A stretch of DNA of 23,840 nt from Lentisphaera sp. (GTDB lineage: Bacteria > Verrucomicrobiota > Lentisphaeria > Victivallales > GWF2-50-93). Of this stretch, positions 7,498-19,424 are shown piece by piece. How positions within the stretch are numbered: position 1 is the first letter of the stretch; each line of letters begins with the position of its first letter. The DNA is taken from positions 1-23,840 of the forward strand of contig DYMC01000008.1 of the NCBI GenBank assembly GCA_020721745.1, in the 5' to 3' direction. The translations under genes and the position numbers were made by a program. The notes beneath the pieces are model-generated. The model was not told the DNA's origin. It was given only the letters and a program-made list of their open reading frames with translations, and searched no databases.

Positions 7498-7884
7498 TTA
7501 CTTTGCGGCGGCGGCATTCTCCGTCTTTCTGCCGTATTTCGATCGTCCCTGTTTTCTCTTTTCCACTCCGAGGCTGTCCAGAGTGCCTCTGACGATGTGG
7601 TATCTGACCCCTGGCAGGTCGCGGACTCTTCCGCCTCTGACGAGGACGACGGAGTGCTCCTGGAGGTTGTGCCCTTCTCCGCCGATGTATGCGGTGACTT
7701 CTTCGCCGTTGGTGAGTCTGACTCTGGCGATTTTTCTGAGAGCCGAGTTTGGTTTCTTCGGCGTTCTTGTCGTCACCTGCAGGCAGACGCCTCTTCTCTG
7801 GGGGCATCCCTGGAGGGCCTTGACCTTGTTCTTCTTCTGCTTTTGTGTCCTGCCCCGCTTGATCAACTGGCTTATCGTAGGCAT
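7498..7884 (-). CDS. rpsL: 30S ribosomal protein S12
   Basis: Decoding-centre protein that controls accuracy. The 128-residue product contains both universally conserved loops, TPKKPNSALRK (41-51) and GGRVRDLPGVRYHIVRG (84-100). K43 and the methylthiolation-site Asp (D89) are present. Residue 88 is Arg (codon CGC at 7621-7623), where E. coli has the Lys whose change to Arg gives streptomycin resistance. The C-terminus has a short alanine-rich tail (ENAAAAK). The ATG at 7884 follows GGAGA. It lies 70 bp downstream of rpoC and opens the str section. Confidence 0.98.
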   Translation of the reverse strand: MPTISQLIKRGRTQKQKKNKVKALQGCPQRRGVCLQVTTRTPKKPNSALRKIARVRLTNGEEVTAYIGGEGHNLQEHSVVLVRGGRVRDLPGVRYHIVRGTLDSLGVEKRKQGRSKYGRKTENAAAAK

Positions 7885-7954
7885 TATTCTCCGGTCTCCT
7901 TGTTGTTGTCACGAAAAGGGGCGATAATCTAAGCCGTCTTCCGTGTTTATCAAA

Positions 7955-12121
<4,167 letters not shown>

Positions 12122-12137
12122 CTGCTGTTCCTCCGTT

Positions 12138-15100
12138 TTATTCGTCGAGGTTCTTTTTGTTGACGACCCTGACATCTAGTGAAAGGCTCTGCATTTCCTT
12201 GACCAGGACGTTGAAGGACTCTGGCCTGTGCGGTTCGAGGACGGCCTGTCCTTTGACGATGGACTCGTATATCTTCGCCCTTCCTATCACGTCGTCGCTC
12301 TTGACGGTGAGGATTTCCTGGAGCGTGTTTGCCGCTCCATAGGCCTCGAGCGCCCAGACCTCCATTTCCCCGAAGCGCTGTCCGCCGTGCTGGGCCTTGC
12401 CCCCGAGAGGCTGCTGCGTCACGAGGGAGTATGGTCCGACGGCTCTGGCGTGGATCTTGTTGGAGACGAGGTGGTCGAGCTTCATCATGTATATCTGGCC
12501 CACCATTACCCTCTGGGAGAACTTCTCCCCTGTTCTTCCGTCGTAGAGATCTGTCTTGCCGTCGTAGACAAGCTTTCCGCCTTCCTTCTTGAACCCGAAG
12601 TTGTAGGATATTCCGTTCTCCTTAAAATATTTTTCGTTGGCCTGTTTCATGAGTTCTACGATCTTCCCCTCCTTGACCCCGTCGAATACCGGGGTGGAGA
12701 CCTTCAGCCCGAGCATCTTTGCGGCCCATCCCAGATGTGTTTCGAGAACCTGGCCGACGTTCATTCGGCTTGGAACGCCGAGGGGGTTGAGGACTATGTC
12801 CACGGGGGTTCCATCTGGCAGGAACGGCATGTCCTCGGAGGGGACGATCTTGGCCACGATGCCCTTGTTCCCGTGGCGTCCGGCCATTTTGTCGCCGACC
12901 TCGAGCTTTCTCTTGCTGGCGACGTAGACCTTGACCCTGCGGGGCACGCCCATGTATTGGCCTTCTCCCTTATCGATGATGCTGATGTTCTCGTCCTTGT
13001 TCTGAGTGAGTTCCCTGATTCTGGGGGAGAACTCGCCCATTACCAAATCTATCTTCTCCTTGAGCGGGCACGTCTGCATGTCGTAGGCATCGAACTTGCC
13101 AGCGAGCTTCTGCAGGGTGCTTCTTGTCACCTTCCTGTTGGCGGAGATGAGGACCGTCTTGCCCTTGGCCGATGTCTTGTCGAATATAGGATGCGGCAGC
13201 TTCTTGTCCAGCATGAACTCGGCCAGCTTCTCGACCATCTCCTGGATTATTTCGTTGAACTCGGCCTTGAATGTCTCCTTGATCTGGCGTATCTGGCGCC
13301 TCTTCTCGGTCTTCGTCATGTCCTGGCGGTTCGGATCCCTGTTCCTCTCTATCCTGACCTCCATGACGACGCCGCCCTTGCCGCTCGGGACGACCAGGCT
13401 GGTGTCCTTCACGTCCGAGGCCTTGTCAAGGAATATCGCCTTGAGAAGCCTCTCCTCGGGGGCCAGCTCAGTTTCCGACTTCGGGGTTATCTTGCCGACG
13501 AGGATGTCTCCCGGCTTCACTTCTGCGCCGAGGCGGACTATCCCGTCCTGTCCCAGGTTGCGGTGGGACTCCTCGCTGACGTTCGGGATGTCCCGGGTGA
13601 TCTCCTCCGGCCCGAGCTTCGTGTCTCTGGCGGTGATCTCGAAATCGTCTATGTGGATGCTTGTGAAGACATCCTCCCTGACGATGCGCTCATTGATGAT
13701 TATCGCGTCCTCGAAGTTGTATCCGCACCAGGGCATGAAGGCGACCAGGACGTTCTTGCCGAGAGCCAGCTCCCCGTTGTCGGTGGCCGAATCGGCTATG
13801 GGCTGTCCCTTCCTGATCTTCTGTCCCTTGCGGACTATGGGGCGCTGGTTTATGCAGGTCCCGTTGTTTGTGCGCAGGAATTTCTTGAGATTGTAGACAT
13901 GCTCGAATTCGTCTTTTTTCCCGTCCTTCGCGGCCACGACTATCTTTTCGCCGGTGACGCTGACGACCTCTCCGTCCACGTCCGAGACGAGGACGCTTCT
14001 GGAGTCTCTGGCGAGCTTCTCCTCGATGCCGGTCCCGACTATTGGGGACTCGGTCGTCATCAGGGGCACGGCCTGTCTCTGCATGTTCGATCCCATCAGC
14101 GCGCGGTTTGCGTCATCGTGTTCGAGGAATGGCACCAGTGCCGCCGCAGCGCTCACAAGCTGTTTTGGAGACACGTCCATGTATTGTATCTTCTCCTTGG
14201 GGAGCTCCGAGGAGTCTCCAAGGTGCCTTGCCATGACCGTGGGATTCAGGAATTCATTCTCTTTCTTGTGAGGGTCGGCAAGCTTTCCGCTCTCGTCCTT
14301 CAGATTGAGAGGGGCGTTTGCCTGGGCGATCATGAACTTCTCCTCCTCGTCGGCGGTGAGGTAGTCTATCTTGTCCGTCACCACGCCGTTCTCGACCTTC
14401 CTGTATGGTGTCTCGAGGAATCCGAACTTGTTGCATCTGGCATATAGCGAGAGGGAGGATATCAGACCGATGTTGGGGCCTTCCGGCGTCTCGATGGGGC
14501 ATACCCTTCCGTAGTGGCTGGTATGCACGTCGCGGACTTCGAATCCGGCCCTCTCCCTGTTCAGGCCGCCAGGGCCCAGGGCGCTCAGCCTGCGCTTGTT
14601 CGTCGTCTCGGAAAGGGGGTTGGTCTGGTCCATGAACTGCGAGAGCTGGCTTCTGGCGAAGAAATCCTTTATCACGCTCATGAAGGACTTTGGATTGACC
14701 ATCTTGTTCGGGGTTATCACGGTCTCGTCGGTCCCCAGCAGCGTCATCTTCTCGCGGATGTGCCTTTCCATCCTGACCAGGCCGACTCTGCACTGGTTCT
14801 GGATGAGCTCGCCTACGGTTCTTACCCTCCTGTTCCCGAGATGATCTATGTCATCGGCCATGCCGGCAAGAGCCTTCAGCTTGATGAGGAATTTTGTGGC
14901 CTCGAGAAGATCCCTCTTGTCGAGTATCCTGAGCGAGGAAGGCAGGCTGTGGCCGAGGCGCTGGTTCAGCTTGAACCGTCCGACCTCTCCCAGGTCGTAT
15001 CTGCGCTCGTCGAAGAAAAGCCTTTTTATGAGTGTCTTGGCGTTCGGCAGGCTTGGCGGGTCTCCGGGGCGCATCCTGCGGTAGACCTCCTTGAGCGCCT

Positions 15101-15995
15101 CTTCCTCGGAACTCGTGCTGTCCCTGCTGAGGCAGAGCATGAACGCCTCCATCCCCTCCTCGACCTTGGCGAGGGAGACTTCCTTGACAGCGCATTCAGA
15201 TATTTTCTTCACCTTCTGCGAACTGAGCGCTTCGAAGGGCTGGAGATGCTCGGCCTCGTCGTGGTCGCCCTTCACCGGGGATTCGACCAGATAGAGCCTC
15301 TTGAGCTTGTCCTCGTCCATCTTTAGGAGGTCGGCGACCCCGTAGCTTCTCGTGTCGTATACGGACGAGACCAGCTCCTTGGTGTTGTCGTATCCAATGG
15401 CCCTGAGGAAGGTCGTTATGAGGAACTTCCTCCTGCGGCGCCTCTTGTCGAGGTAGATGAATATCAGGTCGTTTATGTCGAACTGCACCTCGATCCAGGA
15501 GCCCCTGTCCGGTATTATCCTGTAGGAGTATATGCTGCGCCCGCTCGAATGGCGGGTCTTCTCGAAGCATATCCCGGGGGACCTATGCAGCTGGCTGACT
15601 ATCACCCTCTCGGCCCCGTTGATTATGAAGGTGCCGCGGTCGGTCATCATCGGGAAGTCCCCGAAGAAGACCTCCTCCTCGATCTTCTTGCCCTTGATGT
15701 TGAGCACGAGGGTGGCGTGGAGCCCCATCGTGTAGCTCCCGCCGTCCTTGATGCAGTCTATCGGGTCTATCTTGGGCTCTGCGAACCTGTAGGACACGAA
15801 GTCAACGCTGATCTGCTGGTCGAAGCTCTCGATCGGGAATATCTCCCGGAATACCTCCTGCAGCCCTTTCCTCTGCCTTTTCTCGGGAGCGACGTTGAGC
15901 TGTAGAAAATCTTTGAAGGAATCCACCTGCACCCCTATAAGGTCGGGCATGTCCAGCACTTCCCGCAATTTCCCGTAGTTGATTCGCTCTGCCAT
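12138..15995 (-). CDS. rpoB: DNA-directed RNA polymerase subunit beta
   Basis: Second-largest core RNA polymerase subunit, site of rifampicin binding. The 1285-residue protein has the usual conserved blocks: SQLSQFMDQ and KRRLSALGPGGL (rif cluster I), RDVHTSHYGRVCPIETPEG, the fork region, GGKAQHGGQRFGEMEVWALEAYGAA and the C-terminal LVKEMQSLSLDV. It is somewhat shorter than E. coli RpoB (1342). Asn466 (codon at 14598-14600) occupies the position of E. coli His526 in the rifampicin-resistance region, and Ser531 is conserved. The ATG at 15995 follows an AGGGG-type site at about 10 nt. A 293-bp structured spacer separates it from rplL, and rpoC follows closely. Confidence 0.98.
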   Translation of the reverse strand: MAERINYGKLREVLDMPDLIGVQVDSFKDFLQLNVAPEKRQRKGLQEVFREIFPIESFDQQISVDFVSYRFAEPKIDPIDCIKDGGSYTMGLHATLVLNIKGKKIEEEVFFGDFPMMTDRGTFIINGAERVIVSQLHRSPGICFEKTRHSSGRSIYSYRIIPDRGSWIEVQFDINDLIFIYLDKRRRRRKFLITTFLRAIGYDNTKELVSSVYDTRSYGVADLLKMDEDKLKRLYLVESPVKGDHDEAEHLQPFEALSSQKVKKISECAVKEVSLAKVEEGMEAFMLCLSRDSTSSEEEALKEVYRRMRPGDPPSLPNAKTLIKRLFFDERRYDLGEVGRFKLNQRLGHSLPSSLRILDKRDLLEATKFLIKLKALAGMADDIDHLGNRRVRTVGELIQNQCRVGLVRMERHIREKMTLLGTDETVITPNKMVNPKSFMSVIKDFFARSQLSQFMDQTNPLSETTNKRRLSALGPGGLNRERAGFEVRDVHTSHYGRVCPIETPEGPNIGLISSLSLYARCNKFGFLETPYRKVENGVVTDKIDYLTADEEEKFMIAQANAPLNLKDESGKLADPHKKENEFLNPTVMARHLGDSSELPKEKIQYMDVSPKQLVSAAAALVPFLEHDDANRALMGSNMQRQAVPLMTTESPIVGTGIEEKLARDSRSVLVSDVDGEVVSVTGEKIVVAAKDGKKDEFEHVYNLKKFLRTNNGTCINQRPIVRKGQKIRKGQPIADSATDNGELALGKNVLVAFMPWCGYNFEDAIIINERIVREDVFTSIHIDDFEITARDTKLGPEEITRDIPNVSEESHRNLGQDGIVRLGAEVKPGDILVGKITPKSETELAPEERLLKAIFLDKASDVKDTSLVVPSGKGGVVMEVRIERNRDPNRQDMTKTEKRRQIRQIKETFKAEFNEIIQEMVEKLAEFMLDKKLPHPIFDKTSAKGKTVLISANRKVTRSTLQKLAGKFDAYDMQTCPLKEKIDLVMGEFSPRIRELTQNKDENISIIDKGEGQYMGVPRRVKVYVASKRKLEVGDKMAGRHGNKGIVAKIVPSEDMPFLPDGTPVDIVLNPLGVPSRMNVGQVLETHLGWAAKMLGLKVSTPVFDGVKEGKIVELMKQANEKYFKENGISYNFGFKKEGGKLVYDGKTDLYDGRTGEKFSQRVMVGQIYMMKLDHLVSNKIHARAVGPYSLVTQQPLGGKAQHGGQRFGEMEVWALEAYGAANTLQEILTVKSDDVIGRAKIYESIVKGQAVLEPHRPESFNVLVKEMQSLSLDVRVVNKKNLDE

Positions 15996-16061
15996 TTTAA
16001 CAAAGCCCCTATTTTATGGATTTGGATTGACTCCGGTTCCGCCAAGCTTCTGAAATAGAGA

Positions 16062-16102
16062 GTAAATATTCACTGACCCCCGTTGTCTCAGTGAATGTTT
16101 AC
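16062..16102. promoter_or_regulatory. Large hairpin in the rplL-rpoB spacer
   Basis: The 15-bp arms at 16062-16076 and 16088-16102 are complementary at 14 of 15 positions, with a core of TTCACTGA and TCAGTGAA and an 11-nt loop. No T-run follows on the minus strand, so it resembles an RNA-processing hairpin (for example an RNase III site) or a palindromic protein-binding site more than a terminator. Confidence 0.5.
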
Positions 16103-16108
16103 ATAAAC

Positions 16109-16171
16109 AAAATGCAAAAACGGCATAAAAAAAACGCATTTTCAAGAGCTTCTTGCCCGTTTTCGCATTTT
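16109..16171 (-). terminator. Attenuator-like alternative structure before rpoB
   Basis: In transcript sense, a segment starting AAAATGC (16171 downward) can pair with one ending GCATTTT (up to 16109), giving about 15 bp with one wobble and one bulge. Inside it, AAAACG and CGTTTT enclose the small hairpin CAAGA/TCTTG and run directly into eight Ts (16127-16134), like an intrinsic terminator. The two folds compete. E. coli has an attenuator in the equivalent spacer. This is inferred from base pairing. Confidence 0.45.
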
Positions 16172-16181
16172 TTATGAGCAA

Positions 16182-16214
16182 GAGTTCAGCAAGATGGCGG
16201 GGTTTGCTGAACTC
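16182..16214. promoter_or_regulatory. Perfect 11-bp hairpin in the rplL-rpoB spacer
   Basis: GAGTTCAGCAA (16182-16192) and TTGCTGAACTC (16204-16214) are perfectly complementary around an 11-nt loop. It is the second hairpin after the rplL stop codon in transcript order. It may stabilise or punctuate the rplL mRNA end. No U-tail follows. Confidence 0.5.
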
Positions 16215-16232
16215 CTATTTGCCCAGAGAGGG

Positions 16233-16252
16233 GGCGGCCATCCCTGGTCGCC
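16233..16252. repeat. Short GC-rich hairpin, copy 1
   Basis: GGCGGCCA, a 4-nt loop and TGGTCGCC form an 8-bp stem with one G-T pair, about 37 bp downstream of the rplL stop. A nearly identical hairpin is at 23711-23730, and the two 20-mers differ at two positions. This suggests a dispersed palindromic repeat or a reused mRNA 3'-end element. Confidence 0.5.
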
Positions 16253-16288
16253 GCCCGTCCGCTTCTGTGTTCTTGATTTTCCGTCCGG

Positions 16289-16696
16289 TCACTTAAGCTC
16301 GACTGTCGCACCGGCTCCTTCAAGCTGCTTCTTGATCTTGTCGGCTTCTTCCTTGTTCGCCCCTTCCTTGACCGGCTTTGGAAGCGCCTCGACCAGATCC
16401 TTCGCGTCCTTCAGCCCGAGACCGGTGATGGCCCTGACTTCCTTGATCACGTTGATCTTGTTCGCCCCAAAGGAGGTCAGTATGACGCTGAACTCGGTTT
16501 TTTCCTCGGCCGGGGCTGCGGCGGCTGCGCCGGCGGCCGGAGCGGCGGCGACGGCGACCGGGGCTGCGGCTGTTACGCCCAGCCTTTCTTCGAGGGCCTT
16601 TACCAGCTTGGAGAGCTCCAGCACCGAGAGCTTTTCGATATAGGAGATGAACTGGTCCATTTCCTTCGACACTTCGACTTTGCTTTCTTCCGACAT
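16289..16696 (-). CDS. rplL: 50S ribosomal protein L7/L12
   Basis: Stalk protein present in several copies per ribosome, recruiting translational GTPases such as the EF-Tu and EF-G encoded in this cluster. The 135-residue protein has an N-terminal dimerisation domain (residues 1-40, SVLELSKLVKALEERLGV), an Ala/Pro-rich hinge (about 42-66) and the factor-binding C-terminal domain (67-135) with GANKINVIKEVRAITGLGLKDAKDLVE and the ending GATVELK. The ATG at 16696 has GGAGG 7 nt upstream. It lies 57 bp after rplJ. The structured spacer downstream may set the ratio of L7/L12 to RNA polymerase, as in E. coli. Confidence 0.98.
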   Translation of the reverse strand: MSEESKVEVSKEMDQFISYIEKLSVLELSKLVKALEERLGVTAAAPVAVAAAPAAGAAAAAPAEEKTEFSVILTSFGANKINVIKEVRAITGLGLKDAKDLVEALPKPVKEGANKEEADKIKKQLEGAGATVELK

Positions 16697-16753
16697 TGTT
16701 TTTCCTCCGAATTTTGTTTTTGTTTTATGCTTCTTGTTTTGTATTCAGTCAAA

Positions 16754-17290
16754 TCAGGCCTTCGGCGCCCCTGCGCCTTCCTTTGCCTCCTTGAAGTTGT
16801 TCAGCACGTTCACTATCTGGCTGAGCTTGGCGTAGAGCAGCCCGGCCAGATTCCGCGAAGGAGCCTGCAGCACGCCCAGCAACTGCGCCCTGAGCACGTC
16901 CTTGGACGGCAGCTTCGATATCTGCTCCACCTCGGACGCATTCAGCACCGAACCGTCGAGATAGCCGAACTTGGTGGACAGCTTCCCCTTGCCCTTGGCA
17001 AAATCCGAAAGAACCTTGGCCACCACGCCAACGTCCCCGGTCCCGCTTATCATCGCCGTGTCCTCCTTCAGAACCAGATCGGACAGGGCTTTCATCCCCT
17101 GCAGCTCGGCCGCCTTCCTGATCAGCCTGTTCTTGAAGACCTTGCAGCGCGAACTGTTCTTGGACAGGCCGTCCCTTAGCTCGGAGAAGTCCTTCACGCT
17201 CATGCCCTTGTAGCTGACGAAAAAGACGTAGTCAGCCTCCGTGAGAGCCTTGCCGATATCCTCGACCATTTTCTTTTTCTCAGCTCTCAT
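16754..17290 (-). CDS. rplJ: 50S ribosomal protein L10
   Basis: Base of the ribosomal stalk, anchoring L7/L12 dimers to 23S rRNA. The start is the ATG at 17290 (178 residues, MRAEKKKMVEDIG) or the adjacent ATG at 17293. The AAGGTG site is better spaced for 17290. The family features EDIGKALTEADYVFFVSYKGMSV, CKVFKNRLIRKA and SRNLAGLLYAKLSQIVNVLNNFKE, the L12-binding C-terminal helix, are present. The start overlaps the rplA stop (ATGATGA). There is therefore no intergenic L10 leader for the autoregulation seen in other bacteria. An in-frame extension to 17491 is only read-through into rplA. Confidence 0.96.
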   Translation of the reverse strand: MRAEKKKMVEDIGKALTEADYVFFVSYKGMSVKDFSELRDGLSKNSSRCKVFKNRLIRKAAELQGMKALSDLVLKEDTAMISGTGDVGVVAKVLSDFAKGKGKLSTKFGYLDGSVLNASEVEQISKLPSKDVLRAQLLGVLQAPSRNLAGLLYAKLSQIVNVLNNFKEAKEGAGAPKA

Positions 17291-17997
17291 CATGACACCT
17301 TGATGGTTGAAATTTCGTTGACATCGAGCCTGAAACCGGGGCTCATGGTCGCGGACATCGTCGCGCTCAGAAGGTATATGCCCTTGAACGCCGACGGCTT
17401 CGCCCTGATGAGAGCCCCGATGACCGCCCTGCTGTTCTCCAATATGTCGTCCGCACTGAACGAGAGCTTGCCAACCGGCACATGCACACACGCGCCCTTG
17501 TCGAGCTTGAACTCGACCCTGCCGGCCTTCGCCTCCTTCACGGCGACCGATATCTGGTCGGTAACGGTTCCCGTCTTGGGATTGGGCATAAGCCCCCTCG
17601 GCCCGAGAACCTTGCCAAGAGTCCTCACCTTGTTCATGGCCGACGGCGTGGATATGAGCACGTCGAAGTCCATCCAGCCGCCCTTTATCTTTTCTATCAT
17701 GTCCTCCATCCCCACGAAATCCGCTCCCGCCGCACTTGCATCAGCAGCCTTGTCCCCCTCGGCGATGACTGCGACGCGGATCTTTTTGCCAGTCCCTTTC
17801 GGCAACGACACCGCGCCCCGGACGGTCTGGTCCGTCTGCTTCGGATCTATCCCCAGCTTGAACGCCAGGTCAACTGTCTCGTCGAACTTCGGCTTCGGAA
17901 GCTCCTTGAGCATCTTCACCGCGTCCGCGATCGGATATTTCTTCTCCCTGTCCACCTTCTCGAGACGGGCTCTGTATAGTTTGCTTCTCTTAGGCAT
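17290..17997 (-). CDS. rplA: 50S ribosomal protein L1
   Basis: Protein of the mobile L1 stalk, which moves deacylated tRNA out of the E site. In E. coli it represses the L11 operon by binding upstream of rplK. The 235-residue product begins MPKRSKLYRARLEKVDREKKYPIADAVKMLKE and has the conserved VLGPRGLMPNPKTGTVT with FDVLISTPSAMNKV. Length is normal. The ATG at 17997 follows GAGGTG. Its start overlaps the end of rplK by 8 bp and its end overlaps rplJ, so translation of all three is probably coupled. Confidence 0.98.
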   Translation of the reverse strand: MPKRSKLYRARLEKVDREKKYPIADAVKMLKELPKPKFDETVDLAFKLGIDPKQTDQTVRGAVSLPKGTGKKIRVAVIAEGDKAADASAAGADFVGMEDMIEKIKGGWMDFDVLISTPSAMNKVRTLGKVLGPRGLMPNPKTGTVTDQISVAVKEAKAGRVEFKLDKGACVHVPVGKLSFSADDILENSRAVIGALIRAKPSAFKGIYLLSATMSATMSPGFRLDVNEISTIKVS

Positions 17998-18418
17998 CTT
18001 TCACCTCGATGCCCATGCTCCGGGCTGTTCCAGCCACCATTTTGACCGCCGCATCCAGACTCCTCGCGTTGAGATCCTTCATCTTCAGCTTGGCTATCTC
18101 CTGGGCCTGGGCCTTGGTGATCGCGCCTACCTTTTCGCGCCCCGGAGTCTTCGCCCCGCTTGCGAGATTCGCAGCCTTCTTGATTAGAATGGAGGCTGGA
18201 GGTGTCTTCGTGATGAAAGTGAACGACCTGTCCTGGTAGACCGTGATAACCACCGGGATTATCATTCCGGACTGCGACTGCGTGGCCGCGTTGAACTTCT
18301 TGCAGAACTCCATGATGTTCACGCCGGCCTGCCCGAGCGCCGGACCCACCGGAGGCGCAGGATTCGCGGCCCCGGCCGGAATCTGCAGCCTTATCTGCGA
18401 GACGACTTTCTTTGCCAT
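17990..18418 (-). CDS. rplK: 50S ribosomal protein L11
   Basis: L11 binds the GTPase-associated region of 23S rRNA next to L10 and L7/L12 and is needed for RelA activation in the stringent response. The 142-residue protein has the N-terminal signature IRLQIPAGAANPAPPVGPALGQAGVNIMEFCKKFN and the RNA-binding C-terminal domain with ANLASGAKTPGREKVGAIT and the ending VAGTARSMGIEV. The ATG at 18418 has AAGGAG 7 nt upstream. A 94-nt spacer to nusG is the position where L1 feedback sites lie in other bacteria, but I cannot identify one with confidence. Confidence 0.98.
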   Translation of the reverse strand: MAKKVVSQIRLQIPAGAANPAPPVGPALGQAGVNIMEFCKKFNAATQSQSGMIIPVVITVYQDRSFTFITKTPPASILIKKAANLASGAKTPGREKVGAITKAQAQEIAKLKMKDLNARSLDAAVKMVAGTARSMGIEVKDA

Positions 18419-18512
18419 TGCACTGCTCCTTCACGAGATCCCGGTGCGAAGCGCAGGCCGCCTCTCCCGCAAGACCTCTGAAACGTTTTATGCCATACCC
18501 GAGACGCAGGCG

Positions 18513-19073
18513 TTATGCCTCGCGCTCGACCTGCCAGTATTCAAGCTCAACAGGCGTGGAACGCCCGAATATGGAGACAAGTATCTTCAGCTTGCCCCTC
18601 TCGTTGTCTATCTCCTCGATGCTCCCCTCGAAATTCTCGAAGGCACCGTCCCGTATCTTCACATTCTCGCCGATCTCGAAGTCTATCTTCGGCAGAACCT
18701 TGTCCTCCCCATCCCTTATCTGGTCCATCATGTCCCTCTCCTCCTCGGGAGAGAGCGGAATCGGATTGTTGCCGCTTCCTATGAAGCCCATCACACCCTG
18801 CGTGTGCCGGATGAAGTAGAACGCGCCCTCGTCTATGCGCCCATCCTTCGTCAGATCCATCCGCACCAGGACGTATCCCGGGTAGTATTTCCTCGATGAC
18901 ATCGTCTTCCTGCCCTGCTTCACCTCGGAGATCTTCTCCATCGGCACAAGCACCTCGTAGACCCCGGAACAGCCCCCGGCGGCCATGCGTTTCTCTATGG
19001 AGTCCTTCACCTTCTGCTCATGGCCCGAAAGAGTGTGGACCACATACCAGCGGCCAGCCTTTGTCTCTGTCAT
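18513..19073 (-). CDS. nusG: Transcription termination/antitermination factor NusG
   Basis: NusG binds the RNA polymerase clamp, suppresses pausing and links to Rho or to S10. The 186-residue protein has the NGN domain (GRWYVVHTLSGHEQKVKDSIEKR, YYPGYVLVRMDL, HTQGVMGFIG) and a KOW domain near the C-terminus (GENVKIRDGAFENFEGSIEEID, then VSIFGRSTPVELEYWQVE). Length is typical. The ATG at 19073 follows secE by 19 bp. The secE-nusG-rplK-rplA order is the standard bacterial arrangement. Confidence 0.98.
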   Translation of the reverse strand: MTETKAGRWYVVHTLSGHEQKVKDSIEKRMAAGGCSGVYEVLVPMEKISEVKQGRKTMSSRKYYPGYVLVRMDLTKDGRIDEGAFYFIRHTQGVMGFIGSGNNPIPLSPEEERDMMDQIRDGEDKVLPKIDFEIGENVKIRDGAFENFEGSIEEIDNERGKLKILVSIFGRSTPVELEYWQVEREA

Positions 19074-19092
19074 ATGCGCAAAACCTGTTTTT

Positions 19093-19290
19093 TTATAATG
19101 TCGTTAGCCATTCTATGACGACACTGCCGACCGCGTCCACCGCGGCCACGAACAACGCCAGCGCGAGCACCGTCACGATCACGAGGATTGTCGACTCGTA
19201 GAGCTCCTCCCTCGGGGGCCACGAGCACTTCCTCAGCTCGGCCATCGTGTCGTTCAAGAAGGCTCTCGCCCTGTTCATCCAGTTGTTCAT
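19093..19290 (-). CDS. secE: Preprotein translocase subunit SecE
   Basis: Small membrane subunit of the SecYEG channel that clamps SecY. The ATG at 19290 gives 65 residues, while a TTG at 19296 would add two. The cytoplasmic amphipathic part carries the SecE signature region (NDTMAELRKCSWPPREELYEST). It is followed by one transmembrane segment (about residues 33-60, LVIVTVLALALFVAAVDAV). This is the short single-span form found in most bacteria rather than the three-span E. coli form. It lies between tRNA-Trp and nusG, a common context. The ribosome site (GGA at 9 nt) is weak. Confidence 0.95.
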   Translation of the reverse strand: MNNWMNRARAFLNDTMAELRKCSWPPREELYESTILVIVTVLALALFVAAVDAVGSVVIEWLTTL

Positions 19291-19344
19291 AATCAATATT
19301 CCATCATCCAGTTCGCCAGGGTGCCCCGGACGGCCACCTTGAAT

Positions 19345-19420
19345 TGGCAGGTGAGACAGGGTTCGAACCTGCGACCTGCGGTTTTGGAGACCGCCGCTCT
19401 TCCAGCTGAGCTACTCACCT
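19345..19420 (-). tRNA. tRNA-Trp (anticodon CCA)
   Basis: The 76-nt gene forms a full cloverleaf: acceptor AGGTGAG with CTCACCT, D-arm TAGCTCAGCTGGAAGAGC, anticodon stem GCGGT/ACCGC around the loop CTCCAAA (anticodon CCA) and T-arm GCAGGTTCGAACCCTGT. Discriminator G and an encoded CCA end follow. It lies 4 bp downstream of rpmG and 54 bp upstream of secE and is probably processed from the shared transcript. A tRNA-Trp before secE is common in bacteria. Confidence 0.97.
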
Positions 19421-19424
19421 CCGG

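Noticed and set aside
12122..12175. 18-residue N-terminal extension of RpoC overlapping rpoB
   Set aside because: GGAGG lies correctly before the ATG at 12121, and the extension is not like other RpoC N-termini.
12228..14447. A 739-codon open frame on the plus strand opposite rpoB
   Set aside because: It is a mirror of the biased codon use of rpoB, which matches its family over its whole length. The antisense product has no recognisable motifs and no ribosome site.
17294..17491. 66-residue N-terminal extension of L10
   Set aside because: It is out-of-frame sequence of rplA. L10 homologues start at the ATG pair at 17290-17293.
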